From Aricia agestis (taxonomy: Eukaryota; Arthropoda; Insecta; Lepidoptera; Lycaenidae), in NCBI RefSeq assembly GCF_905147365.1, contig NC_056412.1:9912001-9976000 (forward strand): DNA of 64,000 nt. The letters are read 5' to 3'. The notes under the pieces are model-generated. The model was given only the letters and a program-made list of their open reading frames with translations. It had not been told where the DNA came from and ran no database searches. Within the stretch, counting starts at the first letter, position 1. Every line of letters begins with the position of its first letter. Position numbers and translations under genes: made by a program. Positions 23,107 to 32,053 of the stretch are shown piece after piece.

Positions 23107-24849
23107 ACTGAAGGAACGTAATACCAAGTTAACGTCATCGCTCGCTCCGAAAGCGGACTTTCGCTTCATAAGAATTTTTGAAGAATATGTCGATGGAATA
23201 GTAATCGGATTCAATGGTCATATTTTAAAATATGTTGTTCGCAGTATCTTTAGTTTTTTAGGAACTCAAAGCATTCTATTATATCGTTCATTTCTGTTGA
23301 GCGGTTTAATCGAGAAAAGATAGACAGACATACAGGCACACTTTCACGTTTATACCTAATGTAGCAAGTAAGGACGTTTGTTAGTAGAGAGTAGCTGATA
23401 TTCTACGAGTACCGTACGTAAATATAACGTTATACATATTTAGGGTGTGGTATTTTTATTGTGCAGCTCGCGTGATTAACGTAATTATTTTTAAACATAA
23501 GTACTAAATATAATTTTGTAAAAAGGGCGTTATATTATATATATTATGTAACCTACTATTGGTGTAATTGACCAAATTAAAGTTGATTTAGCTTCTGAAA
23601 GATAATTACCTATATTATAATTATTTAGTCCCTTTTTAATGTTTTTTTTTCTTTTACCTCTGGCTACTTACTCATTTTCCATCACCATAAATTGCTGACA
23701 AAAAAAATCTTATTTAAATTGTAGAAAATAGATACTTCAGAATTATTGAATAATACCCAATTAATTAATTATTGATTTAATCTGAAATTAATTTTCTTGT
23801 CCGCTGCATTTTGATTGACTTGCGTAATTGGTACGTGATCACTGATCAGCCATTGTCTCGAATATTAATATCTACACCGTAGCTATCCCACCCGTATCAA
23901 TCGATGCCGATATTAATCACATTACACAGTTTATGTGTAATAAAACGGATATAACAGAAAGCAGTGAGGTTTAGTCGTAAAGTTTCCAAATTCGATGGCG
24001 TTACTTACGACCAATGCTTACGACCCGAAACATTGCGAGGACGACGCGCAATCAGGCAACCAGTGTAACAATTATAAAAAAATGCTTTTTATGAAACTTA
24101 AAACTTCTTTAATTATGTTGATAATAATAATTTGAAATAAAAAAACAAAGCATAAACTCGCGTTACCGATTCGACTGTATAATATTATGTCGAATCGGTA
24201 ACGCGATGTACACAGATAGGATGTTTGAAAAGGTTATCGAATGGAATTTGGTAAAATGATTGTTCTCGTTTAATTTTGTAGTAGAGTTTAAGTTTTTTGT
24301 AAGTTTGGAAGTTTTTGAATTATTATACCCAATCACAGCGAGACAAACATGATATTAATATAATGTATATTTTTACCGTCCTCTATCTCTTAGTGACAGA
24401 TAATAATTGTCTTTTATACGGTACGCTATTTACATACAATTGCTGGTGATTCCGCTGTATAGCGGCTGAACCGTTCTGTCGCGGGGATGCGTATAATATT
24501 TATACCGTATACGGTATAAACGAAAAAGCGAACAGTGAATACGTTTGGGAATTAAAAGCACATTTAACGCAAGCTCACTTTCGGCGGCTGATAGTCAGTT
24601 TGGTGTGAACTGTGAACGTAGAGGTCGTGGCAATCAGGTGTTTTATCCCACGTTATACGTTGATAAAGTTTTCAGTCGGCGACCTTCGCATGATACCGCC
24701 TTATCAACTTTTATTGGGCAGATACCGGGCATTGTTGATGGATTGTGACAGGAACATCTGTTAACATTAGTTACCTCATGTTTAAATGTTGTAAATTGTA
24801 ATACGCTTTTGTAATAAACGAGCTATTTCATTACAGTAGCGTTGTGTTT
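23107..24849. other. no gene seen
   Basis: Non-coding. A perfect 17-base inverted repeat (CGCGTTACCGATTCGAC, 24159-24175 and 24189-24205) is the only structure I can support. GTAGAGAGTAG-type text near 23380 is not part of the satellite. Confidence 0.4.
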
Positions 24850-25020
24850 CAAATCAAATCAAATAATTTTATTCAGAGTAAGTAAATCATTTCAATTCTT
24901 TTCTGAACGTCGAGGCTATGGTGCCTACCACCGCGCCGCGCCGGTTCGGAAACTAGCCCGGCGAAAAGAATGGGCGTAAGCAACTCACACGGGGTTTGTT
25001 TTTAAATTTTAACACAGAAC
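24850..25020 (+). repeat. lepidopteran dispersed repeat (GTGCCTACCACC ... GGTTCGGAA)
   Basis: AATAATTTTATTCAGAGTAA, then CTATGGTGCCTACCACCGC and CCGGTTCGGAAACTAGCCC, then GAAAAGAATGGGCGTAAGCA. I recall this combination as a common lepidopteran LINE-tail-like repeat. Boundaries are approximate. Confidence 0.5.
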
Positions 25021-25238
25021 AGACAGACTTATCGCATTCAGTGTTGGCCGTTGAGCTAGCCCTGTTCCAAATTTGAATTTTGGCCTCATTGAAAAATGCA
25101 TCGAGTGATCGCGCGTCTCTGCGATCATCGACGCGTCACATTGCAGTGTGAACCGACCGGACCCTGAAGCGGATGCAACATTTGCTGCCGTCCAACCAGA
25201 GATATTAGATCGAAGAGTCGAAATTAGCTTTAACTGTA

Positions 25239-25335
25239 CTAGAGATCGCCCAATGGTTTCAATGACATTAGGACTAGGTACTACCTATATTTTGTAAAAA
25301 AATATTGACTTTATCATATTTTTATATATATTTTA
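25239..25335 (-). mobile_element. Helitron family H3, 3'-end fragment
   Basis: The plus strand reads A|CTAGAGATCGCCCAATGG, the complement of the H3 3' end, then TTTCAATGACATTAGGACTA as in the copy at 59790. It stops at the (TA)n array. Confidence 0.8.
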
Positions 25336-25340
25336 TATAT

Positions 25341-25472
<132 letters not shown>

Positions 25473-25721
25473 TTGATTGCCAGAACGCGAAATTCGTGTC
25501 GTGGCTGATATGCTATTCGTTTTTCTTCTTGATTTGTTCTTGATTGATTAATCGTCCATAGGTATGGACGATTAATCAATCAAGAACAAATCAAGAAGAA
25601 AAACGAATAGCATATCAGCCACGACACGAATTTCGCGTTATGGTCTTTTTGTGATTGCCAGAACGCGTCGTGGCCGTTTTTTCGCTCATTGAGCAATTTC
25701 GGTCTTTGAGCGTAACATATA
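25473..25721. mobile_element. foldback MITE family F1, left-truncated
   Basis: TTGATTGCCAGAACGCGAAA to the centre CCATAGGTATGG and back is an almost exact palindrome (arms about 95 bases), then a further right-arm part ends TTTGAGCGTAACATATA as in 4724-5399. The outer left arm is missing where the TA array begins. Confidence 0.85.
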
Positions 25722-25924
25722 CATAGATAACTATTGATTGTGCACGTCCTATCTGCTGTTTTCATACTGTATCTCTCTGTAGGGCTGCTGTAAGAGATTT
25801 CTTTTAGAAATAGGAAGTTCCTTTGTGTCATCTTTCCACGTAAATTGTATCTTTATGAATGAATGAATGAATATTTTTTATTGCATTTACACATACATAT
25901 ATTAATTCATGTGTTTCTTGTGTA

Positions 25925-26662
25925 TAGGGAATGCAATATCGGGATACCGGGATCCCGAAACACCGGGATCCCGCATTCATTTTGCGGGACTAATCCCGGT
26001 CGAAAATTTTGCGGGATCCCGCGGGACTGGCGGGATTACAAAGAAGCGTGATTCATACGTGTAATTCTGAGCGAGGGTGTGCGTGAACTGGCTACACTAA
26101 ACAATTTTCCTTCAATTCACCTATAATTCACTTTAAATGACAATTGTACCAACCAGCCTGGAAGCTGAGCGAACTTTTTCAGCTGCTGCCTACCTTGTAT
26201 CGAATATCTGGAGCCGTTTGGCAGACGACACAATTACCTATTACCCTAACTTCTTAACATACTTTTATAAGCTTGGGCTGTATGTATGTAATGGAATCTT
26301 TTAGCACAATTTGCCCTATATTTAAAAAAAAATATATTTTTTATAAAACATGAAAATAATGCGTGAACTTTGGTTTATTTTAACTATAATTATTACGTAG
26401 CCATTTCCAAAAAATGTTTAGTTTTTCTTTCATTTTTACATCTTATGTCTGAAGTATTAATAAACCCTTGTAAAAAAAGTTTGTTTTATTTGAGTTTCTA
26501 AGAATAAAACAGTGTCTATCAAGTAAAGTCATTATAACCATTTATTTTGAAAATTTAAGTCCACCCTGCGGGATCCCGTAAATACCGGTGGCCAGCGGGA
26601 TTGTGATGGTTCAGTCCCGCAAATACCGGGATTAAAATTATCTTGCGAGATTGCATTCCCTA
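25925..26662 (+). mobile_element. hAT element with 8-bp target duplication and transposase remnant
   Basis: The termini TAGGGAATGCAATATCGGGA and CTTGCGAGATTGCATTCCCTA are inverted. CTTGTGTA flanks the element on both sides exactly (25917-25924 and 26663-26670), the 8-bp duplication of hAT insertion. At 26137-26304 a 55-codon frame reads VPTSLEAERTFSAAAYLVSN then IWSRLADDT, the hAT C-terminal dimerisation block (P-TS-EAERTFS-AG). Everything upstream of it is deleted, so the copy is not autonomous. GGGATCCCG-rich subterminal repeats lie at both ends. Confidence 0.92.
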
Positions 26663-27000
26663 CTTGTGTACAATATAGATTTAAATAAATAAAATAAAAT
26701 CCGTCTCCTTAAATAAAATGCGTCTCCCAAGCAAAATATATTTTACCCACATCAAATTTAGGTTCTGCCCCGCCACTGACCACCACCAGCTTCATAAAAC
26801 CACATACTTGACGGACAACCAAATAATATATTATTGTTTTTATAGTAGTAGATGCATTATAATTTATTTATAATTATTTTTAACAAAAGCGAAAATTTTT
26901 CCTTATGGTTGAGGCACGTTTCTTGTTCAGATGTAAGACCTAAGTGTTCCTAAGTGTTTATTGTAAGATGTCAATGATGTTTTTGATAAATATAAATATT

Positions 27001-27619
27001 ACCGTTTTATTTTTAGAAACTCAAATAAGATAACCTTTGTCTGAGACTTTTTACACTTAGGTTTTTTTAATACTTTAAATATAAAAATAAAAGAAAAACT
27101 AAGTGGGTAAATATTTTTTTAGAAATGGCTACGTAATAATAATAATTAAAAGACCTAAAAAAGTAAGCTTATTTATTTTCATCTTTTGTCAAAATTATTC
27201 TTTTTTCTTGTTTCAAAATATAGGTGAAAATTGTGCTCAATGATTCCGTTACATACATATTATACAACCCAAGCTTATAAAAGTTAAGTTATTAACTGTG
27301 TCGTCTTCCGAATGGATCCTAATATTCGACAGAAGGTAGCCAACAGCTGAAAAAGTTCGCTCAGCTTCCACGCTGGTTGGTACAATTGTCATTTAAAAAG
27401 TTAATTATAATTTATAGCTAAATTGAAGGTAAATTATTTAGCGGGCTGCAAGTAGACAGTTCATGCGCTCCCGCGCCTAGAGTTACACGTATGAATCACG
27501 CTTCTTTGTAATCCCGCCAGTCCCGCGAGATCCCGCTTTTTCGACCGGGATTAGTCCCGCAAAATGCATGCGGGATCCTAGTATTTCGGGATCCCGGTAT
27601 CCCGGTATTGCATTCCCTA
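27001..27619 (-). mobile_element. related hAT copy, 3'-truncated
   Basis: On the minus strand it begins TAGGGAATGCAATACCGGGA and encodes VPTSVEAERTFSAVGYLLSN, the same hAT dimerisation block as the element at 25925-26662 but diverged and with a broken end. Homology stops around 27001, so its other terminus is gone. The two copies face each other. Confidence 0.85.
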
Positions 27620-27834
27620 AGTTAGTTATTATACTACCTACTGGTACGTATTGAGGACAATAGTAATGCTCCCTGTATTACACGCTAGACGGCCACCACC
27701 AGCACAGGCAGTAAACAAAAATGTTTGTTCGACATTTGACAATGTATACGACGACGACGTGTGCTAAATGTCGAACTTCGGTCGGATTATTTACTGTACT
27801 TATGTGTTAGTAGCGCCCTCTGCTCTGACTGACA

Positions 27835-27875
27835 AATTGGAAATATGCATCTGATCCAGATGCATATTTCCAATT
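27835..27875. repeat. perfect 41-bp palindrome
   Basis: AATTGGAAATATGCATCTG, three centre bases, then the exact complement CAGATGCATATTTCCAATT. No flanking element recognised. Confidence 0.85.
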
Positions 27876-28044
27876 AGCTCACAATACTGAATCGCCCTGT
27901 CAAAGTTACTGAAGAAGGTCGGTTCGGCAAGGTGACACAATATGATGGTTGGAGTAAATTTTTTATTATTCGTAGGAGTAAATAGTCATTTGAGACTTCT
28001 ACTGATATACGCAAGTACCTAATAAGTAGTAGGTAGTGTTTTTT

Positions 28045-28725
28045 TTTTGCGTTGGGGGAATGCCCCCGGGGCCTGCGGAGGACCACCGAGCTATGTGGGA
28101 CTCTCCGGGGCGGACGGAAGACGCATCCGGGACTACCCACTAAAACCCCAAGCCTCCGCCTCTCGCCTGCGCTCCTCCTCCTCTTTCGACGACATTACCA
28201 CTTCGGCGAATGTCTCGACTGCCCTTCAAGAGTGTTGGATGTCCAGCATCGCACGAACGATGGCCGGCAGCGTGCTGTCGGATCCAATAGTGGCCTGTAG
28301 GGCCGCTCTTTATCTGCTACAAGCGGGACAGACGAGCAACGTGTGCTGCGCTGTATCCATGGTCGTCACTGCAATGATGGCAAGCAGTATTTTGATCGCG
28401 GCTGGCCATATCGCACAGATACTGACCAAAGCAGCCATGCCCGGTCAGTACGGTGAGACGGTACGCCGTACGGCAACGCACCGCGGCTGTCTCTGATAGT
28501 ACTGACAGTACTGAGGGAATGGGTGAACCCATTCCCTCAGTACGGGTCGCATTGTGTTCAGCGGTTCGACGCCGACTAGGGACTCGCTTAGACGACCGAG
28601 CCAAAGGTCTAAATGCCGGTCCCATACTGCTGTTCTCCATCGCCGTATCTGGTCTGGCGATGGTATCCGTCCTTCCTCCTGGCATAGCCAAAACATTTCG
28701 GCCAGTGACTCGGCTTCTTAATAAA
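28045..28725 (-). pseudogene. R1-clade LINE ORF2 C-terminus and 3' end
   Basis: On the minus strand one frame reads RWRTAVWDRHLDLWLGRL and LNTMRPVLREW, another YRLTVLTGHGCFGQYLCDMA and CHHCSDDHGYSAAHV, and a third MSSKEEEERRREAEAW. In this order they are the C-terminal region of R1-type LINE ORF2 proteins (VRPVLEEW, LTGHGCFG-YLC, C-HC...TAEH, and the Glu/Arg-rich tail). The three frames show at least two frameshifts. A 16-base inverted duplication at 28508-28543 lies at one frame change. The 97- to 149-codon frames on the plus strand here are shadows. Confidence 0.75.
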
Positions 28726-29915
28726 TATAAATTAAATTGGATATAAGTAACTTCTGATTCAGACGTTATTAGGTTGTGATTTTTTATAATATTGATAAAG
28801 GATCACTCAGACCATAGTGTCATGCTTCAAACTTTTTTTTAATTCGTTTTTATTCCGAAATTAAAAATGAAACAACTAAAATTTAATAAATAAATTAATA
28901 TCTCCCTACTTGATCACAGTAGGTTAACCAAATTTAGAGAAAAAATATAGTATTAAGTGCTTATTTAATTGGTATATAAACAAAATTAATGTTACTTGAT
29001 TAGTTTTTTTTATTACTTAAATTTTTATGCAAATTTATAACCCGGATCAAGGCCAACTTTGACACTCTTTAAAAAAACTACAAAGAATATCGGTCTCGGA
29101 GTTTTACTAGTTTATATAATATACTTAGTTATCAATTATTATAGTATTTTGAACTACGAATAATAAAAACTAAGGAAAAGTAACTCCGTCAAAAAACATG
29201 CTCCACAATACTTGTCAAAAAAGTGTACCTTAGGTACACATTTCCATAAACTTATAATATACATTTCAATATATTTGCAATATTTAGGTTATATTTAGGT
29301 GGCCTTGAGCGGTATAAAGGCTGACGTTACATGACAGTTCGAAAGGAACCAAATTTAAAACGGTAAATGGTAATAGTATGGGCGTTTAAAACGGTAATAG
29401 TATGGGCGTTACGTTTCCTTAGTTTTTATTATTCGTAGATTTTGAAAGAAAAACGCGGTGAAACAAAATTGAAGTCACACTGTGCCTTCGTGCGCGAGTC
29501 CGACTCGCACTTGAGCGATTTTTTAATTTGTTCAACAAAAAGATCCTCTAATCATCTCCTCAGCATTTATCTTTCCTATGTAAGTACGTGAAACTAGATG
29601 ATAATTCCTTGATCGTGCGAAAACCGTACCTACATTTTTCCGGGATATAAAGTATCCGATATCCTTTCCCGGGACTCAAAGCATCTCCATACCAAATTTG
29701 ATCGTGAAGAGGTAATAGACAGACGGACATATTGGTAATTAAAGTTATGTACTTATGTATTTTAATTACCAATACGATAAATAACATGCGATTAACGCAT
29801 TAAAGACTACAAGGTCAACATTAATACTTAATGTTTAAAATTAGCGTTTTTTTTTAATACTTACTTATTTCTTAACAAAAACTCTTTATCACGGCAGCAT
29901 CTAACTAAGGTATTA
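28726..29915. other. no gene; contains one inverted repeat
   Basis: AT-rich. TTGAACTACGAATAATAAAA + ACTAAGGAAA at 29150 pairs with the complement at 29407-29445 (arms about 37 bases). A tandem duplication 'acggtaatagtatgggcgtt' lies at 29362-29411, and a reversed fragment of the 2668-type repeat at 29485-29525. Confidence 0.5.
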
Positions 29916-29925
29916 TATATAAAAG
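29916..29925 (+). promoter_or_regulatory. TATA box of the CSP gene
   Basis: TATATAAAAG stands about 80 bases before a consensus splice donor (30008) with plausible cap-site phrases (ATCATAAC near 29951 and ATCAGACATCAG near 29970) between. It is placed as expected for a tissue-regulated secreted-protein gene; the true start site is not known. Confidence 0.6.
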
Positions 29926-29947
29926 GTTCAGATCATAACATACTTAA

Positions 29948-30007
29948 TATAACGTTGCAGAGCAAAAGAATCAGACATCAGTAATTTTTTCCTGCATTCC
30001 TCCTGAG
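29948..30007 (+). other. probable non-coding first exon of the CSP gene
   Basis: From about 25-30 bases after the TATA box to CCTCCTGAG, followed by donor GTATGT. No ATG. The matching acceptor TCAATTTCAG ends exactly at the CSP start codon (31873), so the coding exon begins with ATG. The intron would be 1865 bases and hold two MITEs and a LINE tail. Confidence 0.5.
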
Positions 30008-30332
30008 GTATGTTTTGTTAATTATACTTACCAGTGTACATTGTACCTACATACATAACATTTTTTTCACATTATTTTTGGTAAGTATAAACTATAAAGT
30101 CGCTAGTGTAACATTGTAAGCATACCTTTATAGCTTAAGTTCATAATTCACCAATTCCAGCTGCAATAATTCTTCTACGAGAAGAATACAGGCTTGTGAG
30201 TTTTACTTAATAAGTATTTTTCATCCTTGATATCAGTTTGTCTCATGTTCTTACCAAAATTGATCCTAGAACCATTTTAAATAACATCACCTAAGTATAT
30301 TGCAGGTACCGGGGCCGGGGGCATAAACTGCG

Positions 30333-30693
30333 GGGCTAAAATGGTCGCTTTGGAGAATCATAAATTGAATCATAATATGATTCATTTTTAAACTCCACTT
30401 TGCGTGCAATTCATATAGTGATTCGCTTCGATTAATAATGATTGGTCGCCGCACGCGAGCACCGCGCGAGAGACCAATCATTGATGTAAGCGAATCACTA
30501 TATGAATTGCACGCAAAGTGGAGTTTAAAAGTGATTCGCTTCAATTAATGATTGATCTCCGCGCGCGAGCACAGCTCGCGGGACCAGTCATTAATCTAAG
30601 TGAATCACTATATGAATTGCACGCAAAGTGGAGTTTAAAAATTAATCATATTATGATTAATTATATGATTCTCCAAAGCGACCATTTTAGCCC
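30333..30693. mobile_element. MITE with internal tandem duplication, in CSP intron
   Basis: The ends GGGCTAAAATGGTCGCTTTG and CAAAGCGACCATTTTAGCCC are exact inverted copies. Inside, the phrase TATGAATTGCACGCAAAGTG + GAGTTTAAAA occurs twice forward and once reversed, and the TCGCTTC-ATTAAT-ATTGRTC hairpin is duplicated. No coding capacity. Confidence 0.88.
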
Positions 30694-30750
30694 TGCTGGC
30701 ATCCAAAGTGAATCTTGCCTTGCCTTGAATTGATGGGTGGCAGTCTTCCC

Positions 30751-30940
30751 CCGTGCGTTTTTTGCGTAACTTTCTGCCGTGTACTGTAAAACTCTGGAAC
30801 GAACTGTCACCAGCAGTATTTCCGGACCAATACGACCTGCAAACCTTCAAGAAGAGTGTATTCCCTCTTAAAAGGCCGGCAACGCCGCACGCATCAGGTG
30901 ACCCGTTTTCGATCGTTTGCCCCACTACATACTATAAAAC
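30751..30940 (+). pseudogene. LINE ORF2 C-terminus and tail fragment
   Basis: The plus-strand frame reads RFLRNFLPCTVKLWNELSPA, then VFPDQYDLQTFKKSVF and PLKRPAT. It matches the extreme C-terminus of Jockey/I-type LINE ORF2 proteins (R-LWN-LP-VFP--YD---FK). The nucleotides after it (CTTAAAAGGCCGGCAACGC) are shared with repeat L. The copy is severely 5'-truncated. Confidence 0.75.
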
Positions 30941-30974
30941 AAAGTCGCTTTTCTGTCCCTATGTTCCCTTTTAA

Positions 30975-31256
30975 CCGATTCGTTGCCACCTTCATTTTCA
31001 CGAATTCTTACCACAGGCCGAGCAGTTTGTTCGTTGACGCGCTATAAGCGTCATCGGCCCTGCTAAACGATGATTACGTGCGGCATTGGCCACTGGTTGT
31101 GTTTTATGCACATTTAGACTAAGAAATTGTAATTACAGTACAATAAATTAGTTTTAACGTGTTTTTAACAATCCTTGTATGCCGCGCCTGGCGCGTCATC
31201 GGCCTCACTGAATCTTTTTAAATGACGCGCTGAGCGCGGCAGTGGCCACGAATCGG
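30975..31256. mobile_element. TTAA-flanked MITE
   Basis: CCGATTCGTTGCCACC and GTGGCCACGAATCGG are inverted ends; both sides abut TTAA (30971-30974 and 31257-31260), the piggyBac-type target. Internal GGCGCGTCATCGGCC-type phrases repeat in both orientations. No coding frame. Confidence 0.75.
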
Positions 31257-31872
31257 TTAATCTTTAAAACTACGCAACGGATTTTGATGCGATTTTCTTA
31301 AATAGAGTAATTGAAGAGGTTTAAATAAGAAAGGTTTAAATAAGTATAATATCATTCATTAAATAGTGGAGAAATACTGTTGTTTTTGAGATTTATCAAA
31401 ATAACTAAGTATTGTACACAATGAAAAGGTCTACAGAAAACTTCGCGATGGTATATTATGTCTATCTCTTATGAATATCCCACAATAACTTTTTTTATCA
31501 TTTACTTTTTTCTACAAAATATTATACTCGTAATGTCTAATTTTCGAAGCGATTTTAACCAAAAATCCTAAACTTTGGTCTCTGCTAAGCCGGTAATTGG
31601 CTGGCACCATTTCTTATGATATCATCCAGTGACCTTCTTGAGAAATGTAATGCCGTACCTACTAATTCTGAGGTTGCTGGATTTTCAGGGGAAAGTAATA
31701 AAATTGCCGTATTTTACTCGCCTGAAACAAACATATTATGTGTTCGAAGTTCGAACTTTGAAGTCAGTCAACCTAGTATTACCAGTTGCCATTGCCTTGG
31801 GTATCTGAAAACCGTATATTACTGCAATTACTATATCAGCTTAACAGTCCTGTACTCATCCCTCAATTTCAG

Positions 31873-32053
31873 ATGAAGACTCTGGTGCTATCAGTGGCCC
31901 TGCTGGCGATCTGCTCCGCGGCTCCTGAAGACTACCACGAGACCCTGGACGATTTCTTCGACTTCACCAAGGTCAGCTCGCAGGAGATCAGGGACGGCGC
32001 ATTCTGTCTGAACGACGAGGGTCCCTGCTCCGAGTTGTTTGCCAGCTACAAGC
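31873..32053 (+). CDS. CSP coding exon 1
   Basis: Encodes the signal peptide, the acidic N-terminus (PEDYHETLDDFFDF) and the first two cysteines (CLNDEGPC). It ends in phase 1 at GTAAGT. Confidence 0.93.

Noticed and set aside
28047..28746. Plus-strand frames of 82 to 149 codons in GC-rich DNA
   Set aside because: Shadows of the R1 LINE fragment whose recognisable motifs are on the minus strand.
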